Shown here: piece after piece, positions 1-8,035 of the stretch | How positions within the stretch are numbered: the first letter of the stretch is position 1 | Layout: every line of letters begins with the position of its first letter | Origin: Caldilineaceae bacterium | GTDB taxonomy: Bacteria > Chloroflexota > Anaerolineae > Caldilineales > Caldilineaceae | DNA length: 8,035 bases | Assembly: GCA_012032975.1 (NCBI GenBank) | Contig: JAAUPU010000100.1 | Span: 1 to 8,035 of the forward strand | Reading direction: 5' to 3' | Position numbers and translations under genes: made by a program | Notes under the pieces: model-generated | The model's input: only the letters and a program-made list of their open reading frames with translations | Told to the model about the DNA's origin: nothing | Database searches by the model: none

Positions 1-1
1 T

Positions 2-730
2 GCAGATCCCTCTCTGGCAGCGGGACCTTACGGGCTTTCTCGGCCGTTCGTCGTTGCGGGCGCCGTGATCGCCCTCGCCGCCGCGATTCGTGCGCCTGCG
101 CTCGGCAGCATCTCTTCGGCGTCGGCCTCGGTCGCGCTGCTCGCCTTCATGTCCTGGTATCTCCTTTCCTTTTCCATTTACGCCGCGCGCGAGCAGCGAC
201 CCACTGTGGGCGACGTTTTTCCCGATTTCGCGCTCACCGACTCGACCGGACAGACGTTTCGATTGATGGAGAACCGCGGCAAGCGCCTCTTGGTGCTGCT
301 GTACCGCGGCGATTGGTGACCCTTCTGCGTCACGGAGCTCGTGGAGCTCCGCAGAAACTATCAAGACATTCTCGATCGCGGCGTAGACGTCGTCGCGATC
401 AGCGTGGACCCGCCCCAAGCCAGCGAAGCGCTTCGGCGCCGTCTCGAGCTTCCGATGCGTTTTCTCTCCGACTCCGACGGAGCGTTGTTCGACGCGTTGA
501 ACGTGCGCGATACCAACGGCCGCCCTCCGGCGTGGCTCCTACCGCCGGGTTGGACGAGCCCCGCGGCGTCACGCGACATCTTTCTGCCGGCAACCTTCTT
601 GGTGGACGTTCCCGACGCGCCGGGGACACCCGCCGTCGTACGTTGGGTGTACCGGCCCGACACGTATAGGGTACGCGCGACGCCTGGCGCCGTGCTCGCG
701 GCCATCGATACCACCGCACGAACGCCCTAG
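2..730 (+). CDS. Membrane-anchored redoxin, probable selenoprotein (UxxC active site), 5' partial
   Basis: The frame is open from the window edge to TAG at 728-730, except for one TGA at 317-319. Both sides of that TGA are in the same frame and form one thioredoxin-fold protein. The sequence around it is LLYRGDW-TGA-PFCVTEL, where redoxins of the AhpC/TSA type normally have GDWCPFC. The TGA therefore sits exactly at the first (attacking) cysteine, and the resolving cysteine is at 326-328, giving UPFC. Two hydrophobic segments precede the domain (about 44-94 and 128-178), so the redoxin domain is probably membrane-tethered on the outer face. After the active site come the expected VVAISVDPP strand and a FLSDSDGALFDALNV stretch. 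The role is probably thiol-dependent peroxide or disulfide reduction; the substrate is unknown. The true start may lie upstream of the window; GTG at 65 and ATG at 149 are alternatives. A sequencing substitution (TGC or TGT to TGA) is the competing explanation. Confidence 0.8.
317..319 (+). other. In-frame UGA, probable selenocysteine codon
   Basis: This TGA replaces the first cysteine of a CxxC-type redoxin motif and is the only stop between base 2 and 730 in this frame. Conserved protein sequence continues immediately after it (PFCVTELVELRRNYQDI). Selenocysteine at the first Cys of a UxxC redox site is an established pattern in bacterial peroxiredoxin-like selenoproteins. The hairpin directly downstream supports recoding. 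Confidence 0.75.
320..356 (+). promoter_or_regulatory. Bacterial SECIS-like hairpin
   Basis: Immediately after the UGA, TTCTGC (323-328) pairs perfectly with GCAGAA (351-356). Inside, GGAGCTC (334-340) pairs perfectly with GAGCTCC (344-350), leaving GTG as apical loop (or CGTGG if the top pair opens). A five-base bulge, GTCAC (329-333), lies on the 5' side. The loop starts 21 nt after the UGA and begins with G. This agrees with the known bacterial SECIS layout: inside the coding region just after UGA, with a G early in the apical loop to contact SelB. An alternative fold extends the lower stem with G329-C350 and pairs CAC 331-333 with GTG 341-343. Confidence 0.68.
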
Positions 731-2134
<1,404 letters not shown>

Positions 2135-2172
2135 GTCGAGGCCACCGCAGTACATAGCTGTCCACCAAGTCA

Positions 2173-2241
2173 CACGAAGGTCCACGAAGCACAGGTCAAG
2201 ACATCGTGCTTCGTGGACCTTCGTGGCTGCTTTTTTATTTT
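2173..2241. terminator. Long inverted repeat with T-tract, terminator between convergent genes
   Basis: A 20-base arm at 2173-2192 is perfectly complementary to 2206-2225, with a 13-base loop. The T-rich tract TTTTTTATTTT follows at 2231-2241. It sits between the SDR stop (2134) and the stop of the convergent isomerase gene (2250), as a terminator for the plus-strand gene should. Each arm is built from two copies of CACGAAG (or its complement CTTCGTG). A further degenerate copy may lie just upstream (TCCACCAAG at 2161-2169), so this may belong to a dispersed intergenic repeat family. Confidence 0.75.
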
Positions 2242-2249
2242 GAATTCGC

Positions 2250-3112
2250 TCAGTAGACCGGAATCCCCGCCTCGCGCAGCAGCCGATGCACGTTCTCGCT
2301 GGCCTGCGGGAAGCGCTCGTCGGGCAGGTGTTCGAGCATCATGTATTCGTCCGGGTGCATCTCGTGCCAACGACGGAGCGCGGTGGTCAGCTCCAGTTCG
2401 CCCTCGCCGGGAAGCTCCTCGTCGAAGTGGGTGACAAAGCCATCGCGCACGCGGATGTCCTTGCAATGGCCGACCGGGCTGATCGGACCCATCAGGTCGA
2501 AGATGTGGTTGAGCCGGGCCGCGCTGTCGTAAACCTGGTGCAGCGCCTGGAAATGATTGACATAATCCATCACCACCCGCAGCCGCGCTGAGCCGACCGT
2601 GGCGATGAGTTCAGCCGTTGGCCTCGGGCGAGTTGAGGATCGTCAGCACGTGGGTTCGATGACCACGGTCTGCTCTGCCTCTTCGGCGAGCGCTGCCACG
2701 CGGCGCATCGAATCGACCAAACGTCGCCAACTCTCCTGCGTGTGGTTGGCGCGCGACGGGCTGTACGATCCATTGGGACTGAGGCTGCCCGTGCGGATCA
2801 GGCAGACATGCGCCCCCAACTGCCTTGCAACCCCCACCCCCTGGCCGATCTGTTCGATGAGGCCTTCACAGACGGATGGGTCTGGGTCAAAGAGACAGCC
2901 TCGAAAGCCAATCCCGAACTGCACCAGGTCCATCTTTTTTTCCTCGAATAGCCTACGCACGTGGACACAGCTTCCACCTGCACCTGACCCAGCGATGCGC
3001 CGGGCAAGTGCATCCCCGCGCCGGTCAATCGCAGGCCGCGGATCGCCTCCAGATGGTGCGGCGTTAGCTCATCCAACGTACCAGGCATCATCCCCACTAC
3101 ACCGAGTCGCAT
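2250..3112 (-). pseudogene. Sugar phosphate isomerase/epimerase (xylose isomerase-like TIM barrel), frameshifted
   Basis: Reading leftwards from ATG at 3112-3110, with GGAGA a few bases upstream, the protein starts MRLGVVGMMPGTLDEL and ends EAGIPVY at 2250. Its full length would be about 287 residues, normal for this family. Three reading segments join into one protein: start to about 2955 (MRLGVVGMM to VEAVSTC), about 2955 to 2653 (RRLFEEKKMDLVQFGIG to QTVVIEP) and about 2605 to 2250 (VVMDYVNHFQALHQVY, PVGHCKD, MLLEHLP-like MMLEHLP). The indels are a missing base near 2950, a missing base near 2652 (CCCAC probably CCCCAC) and an extra base near 2614. Likely metal ligands are Glu in VVIE, Asp in VVMDY, His in GHCKD and Glu in LEHLP. 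The family isomerises or epimerises keto-sugars or related polyols; the substrate is not clear. It is divergent from the epimerase operon. Since neighbours are also frameshifted, sequencing error is more likely than true decay. Confidence 0.8.
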
Positions 3113-3301
3113 GGTTTCTCCATTCTCTTCCTTGTTTGGGTTCCACTTCTCCGGGAAAGTATACCCGCGGCCATGCCCCCGCGCGCAATCGCGAGCTGGT
3201 TGAGAATGGGCCGAAGATGACGGCAGTCGAAACCAGACCATGCAACGGCGTCCGTGTTTTGTCGATGCCCCGACCCGCGCGGCAACCGGGAAAACTGACT
3301 C

Positions 3302-3331
3302 TTGACAACAAGATATAAACGGTTGTATATA
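3302..3331 (+). promoter_or_regulatory. Probable sigma70-type promoter of the epimerase-TetR operon
   Basis: A perfect TTGACA (3302-3307) is followed after 18 bases by TATATA (3326-3331); TGTATA at 3324-3329 with a 16-base spacer is an alternative -10. The start codon at 3375 is about 44 bases downstream. Confidence 0.6.
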
Positions 3332-3359
3332 TACATTATAAATTAACGTTGTTTATATC
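3312..3359. promoter_or_regulatory. Palindromic AT-rich operator island, likely TetR binding region
   Basis: GATATAAAC at 3312-3320 is mirrored by GTTTATATC at 3351-3359. Between them lies the perfect 12-base palindrome TGTATATATACA (3324-3335) and a further TATAAA/TTTATA pair (3337-3342 and 3352-3357). The related strings AACGGTTGTATAT and AACGTTGTTTATAT occur in direct orientation, starting near 3318 and 3346. The island overlaps the -10 and the leader, so a bound repressor would block transcription. The second gene of the operon encodes a TetR-family protein, the natural candidate to bind here. That link is inference. Confidence 0.55.
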
Positions 3360-3361
3360 TC

Positions 3362-3368
3362 AGGAGAG
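3362..3368 (+). promoter_or_regulatory. Ribosome binding site of the epimerase gene
   Basis: AGGAGAG lies 6 nt before ATG 3375 and supports that start. Confidence 0.75.
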
Positions 3369-3374
3369 TTCACG

Positions 3375-4323
3375 ATGTCAGAGCTACACGTTGTTTTGGG
3401 GACGGGTCCGCTGGGGCGAGCAGTGATGGAGGCGTTGGCGACGCGCGAGCGGCGGGTGAGGCTGGTCAACCGCAGCGGCCAGATGGCTTCTGTGCCTGAC
3501 TCGGTGGAAATCGTGGCCGGCGATCTCTACCAACGTGACAACGTGGCTGCGTTGACCGAAGGCACAGCGGTCGTTTATCATTGCGCCCAGCCCGGCTACA
3601 CCAAGTGGGTCGAAGAATTTCCGCCGTTGACAACGGCGATTCTTGACGGCGTTGCGCAGAGCGGGGCCAAGCTGATCGTGGGCGACAACCTCTATATGTA
3701 CGGCGACACCCGCGGTGCGCCGATCCACGAGGGATTGCCCAACGCAGCCAGGACGCGCAAGGGAATGGTGCGGGCACAGGTAACAAAGATGGCGCTGGAC
3801 GCCCATCAGAGCGGCACGGTGCGCGTCGCCATCGGTCGCGGCTCGGACTTTTTTTGGACCCTACGTGCTCGGTTCGATGATGGGCGAGCGAGTCTTCTAT
3901 CCGGCCCTGGAGGGCAAGGCCGCGCAGCTGGTTGGCGATATCGATGCCCCCCACACTCAGACCTATATCGGCGACTTTGGCGAGGCGTTGGCCATCTTGG
4001 GCGAACGCGAGGAGGCGCTGGGGCAAATCTGGCATGTACCTAACGACCGGCCGACCGTCACACAACGCGAGTTTGCCGAGATCCTGTTTGCGGCTATCGG
4101 CAAACCACCCAAAGTGAGCGCGATGGGTAAGTTGATGATGCGGCTGGGCGGTCTCTTTATTCCAGAGGCGCGTGAGATGGTCGAGATGATGTACGAGTTC
4201 GATCAACCATTTGTGGTGCAGAGTGATAAGTTCGAGGCCGCCTTTGGCATGAAGGCGACGCCGCTGGCCGATTCCATCGCCGCCACGGTGCGCTGGTTTC
4301 AGGCCAACCCGCACGCAAAGTAG
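3375..4323 (+). CDS. NAD-dependent epimerase/dehydratase family protein, one frameshift
   Basis: The protein starts MSELHVVLGTGPLGRAV, a Rossmann fold whose glycine loop is GTGPLG, as in atypical/extended SDRs. A sugar-nucleotide-epimerase-like core follows (VEIVAGDL, VVYHCAQPGYTKW, DNLYMYGD, VAIGRGSDFFGPYV). The canonical Tyr-xxx-Lys is not obvious; Tyr in LYMYGD may correspond. At the run of seven T (3849-3855) the frame breaks. With six T it continues as SDFFGPYVLGSMMGERVFYP and runs to TAG 4321-4323, giving about 315 residues, the usual length. The second half shows IGDFGEALAILGEREEAL, WHVPNDRPTVTQREFAEIL and ends QANPHAK. The substrate is unknown. It is transcribed from the promoter at 3302-3331 and followed 10 bases later by the TetR gene. 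The break lies in a homopolymer, so it is probably a sequencing error. Confidence 0.82.
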
Positions 4324-4333
4324 GAGCAGCCTG

Positions 4334-5036
4334 ATGAGCGCAACACGCAGAGGCCGTCCCCCCGCCGCAGACTCGCTGAGCGAGGGAGCGATCAAGGCGG
4401 CCGCCCGCCAGTTGATGGGCGAGCGGGGCACGGCAGGGCTTTCGCTGCGGGCGATTGCCCGGTTCCCTGGGCGTCACCGCGCCGGCCATCTACAACTACT
4501 TTCCACGGCTGGACGACCTGATCACCGCGCTGGTGATCGACGCCTTCAGCCACTTTGCCGACGCCATCGTCGCCGCGATCGAGGCCAGTGCGAATGAAGC
4601 CAGCGCGTCGCAGCTTCGCGCCGGCGCGCTGGCTTATCGGCAGTGGGCCATCGACCACGCCGTCGACTTCGAACTGATCTACGGCAACCCGATTCCCGGC
4701 TACGAAGCGCCCGCCGAGATCACCGTGCCGCTGGCCGCGCGACCCCTGCTGGTGATGGGCGGACTCCTGCTGGCCGCCCATCGGTCCGGCGAACTGCGCA
4801 TTCCAGACGCCTACACAACGCTGCCTCCCGCTGTGGAGGCGTATCTGGCCGAACACTATGCTGAGATGATGGAGGGCGCGCCGATCACGCTGGTGACGCT
4901 GCTGGCCAGCAGTTGGTCGCACATGCACGGCATGGTCATGCTGGAGTTGTTCGGCCACCTGGGCCCCGTGGTCGGCGATTCAGGCGCCTTCTACGCCCAA
5001 GAGATCGATGTCCTGCTGGCTTCGTTTGGGCTATAG
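4334..5036 (+). CDS. TetR/AcrR family transcriptional regulator with WHG-type C-terminal domain, one frameshift
   Basis: The gene starts at ATG 4334 after AGGAG (4322-4326), which overlaps the epimerase stop, so the two genes form an operon. It begins with a basic RRGRPPAADSLSEGAI stretch and a helix-turn-helix of TetR type: AAARQLMGERGTAGLSLRAI, then ARSLGVTAPAIYNYFPRL. The frame breaks at GGTTCCCTGG (4461-4470); removing one T restores RSLGVTAPAIYNYF. The remainder runs to TAG 5034-5036, about 233 residues in total. The C-terminal half, with AYRQWAIDHAVDFELIYGNP, resembles the WHG ligand-binding domain of TetR proteins. It probably represses its own operon through the palindromic island at 3312-3359; the effector is unknown. 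Confidence 0.85.
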
Positions 5037-5069
5037 ACTTGCACAATCGTTTGGATCTCCGTTTCCGGA

Positions 5070-5310
5070 TCATCCAGCGTCCTCCCGATAGAGCCGCAAC
5101 GCTTCGCCCAACCGCTCGACTGCGGCCAGACTATAGGGGAGGGATCACGATCAGGTGGGCGGCGCCGGCCTGCTCGTAGCCGTGAAAGGCCTCGGCCAAC
5201 TCCTCGGCGCTGCCGCTGAGCGGCTGCTTGGGCAAGGAATTGACCTCGCCCAGGTCGGATAAGACGACCTGCGCGTCAACGGTCACGGCCTGCGCAGCCG
5301 GGTCGCGACC
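5070..5310 (-). pseudogene. 3' remnant of an LLM-class flavin-dependent oxidoreductase
   Basis: Reading leftwards from about 5309, the frame gives GRDPAAQAVTVDAQVVLSDL, then QPLSGSAEELAEAFHGYEQA and GAAHLIVIPP. After one extra base in the run of four G (plus strand 5136-5139) it continues YSLAAVERLGEALRLYREDAG and stops at 5070-5072. This resembles the C-terminal part of luciferase-like monooxygenases (GRDP, then PLxGSxEELAEAxxxYxxAGxxHLIV). The N-terminal flavin-binding barrel is absent. The gene would be convergent with the TetR gene, 33 bases apart. An in-frame stop precedes the matching part. Confidence 0.5.
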
Positions 5311-5559
5311 TCAGTAGAGGAACTCGTACCAGTGGTCTGAAGAGTTGTCCGGCGTCGGGCCATATTTGAATACCATCTGCTGGTTCAAGGAGCATCTATC
5401 GCAAGGCCAGCCATTTCGGTCGATCGAGGCATGGAGGGCAAGCCCGACCCATGCAAATACGCGGCGCTTGTGGGCGATCTGTAACGACTACGGCTGCGGA
5501 CAAACCAGGTATCTCGGAGAGTCCTCGTCGGTCCTCATGGGTTGAAACCATACGCGGTC
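5310..5559. other. Stretch without an assigned gene
   Basis: No complete gene was recognised. On the minus strand a short frame from about 5376 to 5312 reads FKYGPTPDNSSDHWYEFLY and then meets a stop. That string resembles the end region of secreted bacterial proteins with an HWYEFLYDG motif, suggesting a displaced protein fragment. Nothing else was recognised between 5385 and 5559. Confidence 0.35.
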
Positions 5560-5588
5560 TCGACTTTGGCGGCAACGTACTTTATAAT
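5560..5588 (+). promoter_or_regulatory. Probable promoter of the hybrid histidine kinase gene
   Basis: TATAAT at 5583-5588 is a perfect -10. TCGACT at 5560-5565 matches four of six bases of TTGACA with a 17-base spacer. It lies 20 to 65 bases before the candidate starts at 5608 and 5653. It also argues against translation from the upstream TTG at 5542. Confidence 0.5.
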
Positions 5589-5652
5589 TTTCGAGACGCG
5601 TCCCGATATGCTTGGCAGATATCCGATTGTGATTGGAGCAGTATCCTGCATC

Positions 5653-8035
5653 ATGGCCTTTGACAAAATCTGGTCGAGAATTGTCGATCTGCACGACCGC
5701 ATCGTCGCAATTGGCGATCGAGATACCGACAGCGAAGAAGAGAAGCTGCAGCACCACTTTCTCATCAGCGTAGGTTTGCTGATGAGCGCGGGTGGCCTCA
5801 TGTGGGGCACATTGACGACGTATTATGGATATCCGCTGCGATCGCTGATTCCATTCGGGTATGTGGTGTTGACGGCGATCAACTTCGTTGCCTTTTATTA
5901 CACCAAGAACTTCCGCTTCACGCGGCTGTTTCAGGTTTCGATCAGCTTGGCGCTGCCATTCATGTTTCAGTGGGTACTGGGCGGCTTCATTCCCAGCGGC
6001 GTGGTGATGTTGTGGGCCATGTTCGCCATCGTTGCCTCTCTGACCTTTCAGGACTTCAAGCTAAGTATCGGACTGCTGATTGCATTCTTGGCGCTGACCG
6101 TCTTCAGCGGTTTGATCGACAGCTATATGGTCCCGCACGCAATTCAAGCCTGGCCCGGCTTCAACACATTGCTGATCGTCATCAACGTGTGTGCCATATG
6201 CGGCATTGTGTTGGGCGCCAACATCTATTACGTGGCCAAGCAAGACGAGACAAAGCGGGCCCTGGTCGATGCTGAGCAGCGGGCGGACACAGCCAACCAG
6301 GCCAAGAGCCTCTTCCTTGCCAACATGAGTCATGAAATTCGCACGCCGCTAAACGCCATCATCGGCATGACAAGCTTGTTGCAGAGCACGGATCTGACCA
6401 GCGTGCAGGCCGACTTTGTCGAGACCATCAACAACGGCGGCGAGACGCTGCTCTACGTGATCAACGACATCCTTGACTTTTCCAAGATCGAAGCGGGCCA
6501 CCTGGAACTGGAGGTGCGCCCCTTTGATCTGCGCAATTCCGTCGAGTGTACGCTGGACCTCCTGGCCGGCAAGGCTGCGGACAAGGGGCTCGACCTCGCT
6601 TATCTGATGGACGAATCGGTCCCCGAGACGATAGCGAGCGACGAAACCCGGCTGCGCCAGATTCTGACCAACCTGATCAGCAACGCAATCAAATTCACCG
6701 AAGAAGGCGAGGTCGTTCTATCCATCACAGCAAAGCCGTTGGGCGGCTACAGAATCGGTTCCGGTCATCCTGACGGGGCGGCGCCTGCGGTGCAGCCAAC
6801 CGAGCTGCACTTTTCTGTGCGCGATACCGGCATCGGCATTCCCGAGGATCGAATGCCCCGCCTGTTTCAGTCATTCAGCCAGGTCGATGCGTCCACGACG
6901 CGTCGCTTTGGCGGCACCGGTCTGGGACTGGCGATCAGCAAACGACTCTCGGAATTGATGGGCGGCAGCATTTGGGTAGAAAGTGAAGTCGACCACGGGA
7001 CGACTTTCCGCTTCACGATTTATGCCGACGCGTTGCCAAATCCATCTGACACCGACGTGCGTGAGGCCGGTCTGCTGCTTCACGGGAAACGGTTGCTAGT
7101 CGTCGATGACAACGCCACGAATCGGGAGATTCTCTGCCGATACGCGTACTCGTGGGAGATGGAGATACAGGATACAGCCTCTCCAAGCGAGGCGTTGGCA
7201 TGGCTGCGCGATGGTCAGTCGTTCGATGCCGCCATCTTCGACATGCAGATGCCGGAGATGGATGGGGTAACACTGGCTCGCCAAGTCGCTCAACTCGAGC
7301 GCAAAGAGACGCTGCCTCTCGTGTTGTTGACCTCGCTGGGCATGAACAATCAGCCGAGCGACACCACCGGCGACGTTCAGTTCGCTGCCGAACTGGCCAA
7401 GCCGATCAAGCCGTCCCAGCTTTTCGACTTGCTGGTCAATGTCTTCAGCGCCCAACCGACCCGCGTCGTACGCCGTAAGTATCGATCTCCGTTGGCGCTC
7501 GATGGCGAACTGGCCAAACGTCTTCCGCTGCGCATCTTGTTGGCGGAAGACAATCGCAACAATCAGAAGCTGGCCCTGTACTTGCTGGACGGGCTGGGGT
7601 ACCGGGCCGACCTGGTCGAGAACGCGCCAAGGCGCTCGATGCCCTCGAGCAGGCATCCTACGACGTCATCCTCATGGACATTCAGATGCCGGTGATGGAT
7701 GGGCTGGAAGCAACTGCCGCGATCCGCGTGCGCTGGCCGGATGCGTCCGATCGGCCCGTGATCGTCGCGATGACGGCCAACGCGCTTCAGGGCGACCGGG
7801 AGGCATTCCTCGAAGCGGGCATGGACGATTACATCAGCAAACCCATTCGTGTCGATGACCTCGTGGCGGCGCTGGAGCGCGTGCAGGCGGGCGGCGACGC
7901 CACCAATGCGCCGACGGCGTACAAGGCTGCCGGTGAGGCCGACCGATCGCCCGCCGACAGCGATGATGCTCCACTCCTCGATGAAAAGACGCTCGACGGG
8001 CTGCTGCGGATGGTCGGCGGGAATCAGGCGTTTGT
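5653..8035 (+). CDS. Hybrid sensor histidine kinase (6TM-HisKA-HATPase-REC-REC-Hpt), one frameshift, 3' partial
   Basis: Counting from ATG 5653 ([16 protein letters not shown]), a cytosolic lead is followed by six membrane helices at about residues 37-59, 62-83, 92-113, 116-135, 138-158 and 171-195. A short coiled coil comes next, then HisKA with [11 protein letters not shown] (phospho-His 227). The ATPase domain has an N box (NLISNAIKF, around 340-348), DTGIGIP (Asp391) and GGTGLGL (420-426). REC1 has VVDDN (485-487), phospho-Asp530 in [10 protein letters not shown] and Lys583. REC2 starts LLAEDN (Glu632, Asp633) and loses frame at about 7630, where AACGCGCC should be AACGGCGCC. The next frame supplies [11 protein letters not shown] (Asp codon 7677), AMTANA and ISKPI. 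The sequence then enters [18 protein letters not shown], the typical start of an Hpt domain, and leaves the window. This is a BarA-like phosphorelay. The six-helix N-terminus resembles that of some cyclases and kinases of Chloroflexota; its signal is unknown. ATG 5608 and TTG 5542 are less likely starts. Confidence 0.88.

Noticed and set aside
317..319. TGA as an ordinary stop splitting the redoxin into two genes
   Set aside because: The conserved active site would be cut exactly at its first Cys, both halves share one frame, no ribosome site supports a new start after it, and a SECIS-like hairpin follows.
3466..4431. 321-codon open frame on the minus strand
   Set aside because: It lies opposite the epimerase and TetR genes, whose motifs are unambiguous; its length reflects GC-rich codon bias.
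5542..5652. Upstream TTG start for the histidine kinase
   Set aside because: It precedes the likely -10 TATAAT at 5583-5588, and no ribosome site was seen; ATG 5653 begins a coherent protein.

Overview
The window reads as a metagenome-type bacterial contig with two parts of different character. Bases 1 to about 1528 are intact GC-rich coding DNA with no indels. They carry the 3' part of a membrane-anchored thioredoxin-fold redoxin and the first half of a hexameric-type NADP glutamate dehydrogenase. From about 1529 to the end the gene content and intergenic style suggest a Chloroflexota-like genome (an impression from gene style, not a computed placement). Almost every gene there carries a single-base indel. 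The two parts meet inside one open frame (833-2134), where glutamate dehydrogenase turns into a short-chain dehydrogenase in mid-protein.

Layout: a redoxin (2-730, +) with an in-frame TGA at the first position of its CxxC-type active site, most likely selenocysteine, followed at once by a SECIS-like hairpin; a GdhA/SDR chimeric frame (833-2134, +); a long perfect inverted repeat with a T-tract acting as terminator between convergent genes (2173-2241); a TIM-barrel sugar phosphate isomerase/epimerase (3112 to 2250, -) broken by three indels; a divergent intergenic region with an AT-rich promoter/operator island (3302-3359); an NAD-dependent epimerase-like gene (3375-4323, +) and a TetR/WHG repressor gene (4334-5036, +) forming an operon, each with one indel; the 3' remnant of an LLM-class flavin-dependent oxidoreductase (about 5309 to 5070, -); a poorly assigned stretch (5310-5652) with a probable promoter; and a hybrid sensor histidine kinase (5653 to past 8035, +) with six membrane helices, HisKA, HATPase, two receiver domains and the start of an Hpt domain, with one indel.

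How the genes may work together: the epimerase, its TetR partner and the divergent isomerase look like a small, locally repressed sugar or polyol metabolism module. The repressor probably acts on the palindromic island in front of the operon. The histidine kinase is a separate BarA-like phosphorelay protein with its own promoter.

The most interesting biology is the selenocysteine redoxin. The main caution is that the window is probably a patchwork. One in-frame junction near 1525, a second possible one near 5309, and at least seven single-base indels all lying after the first junction point to an assembly chimera and low consensus accuracy in the second part.
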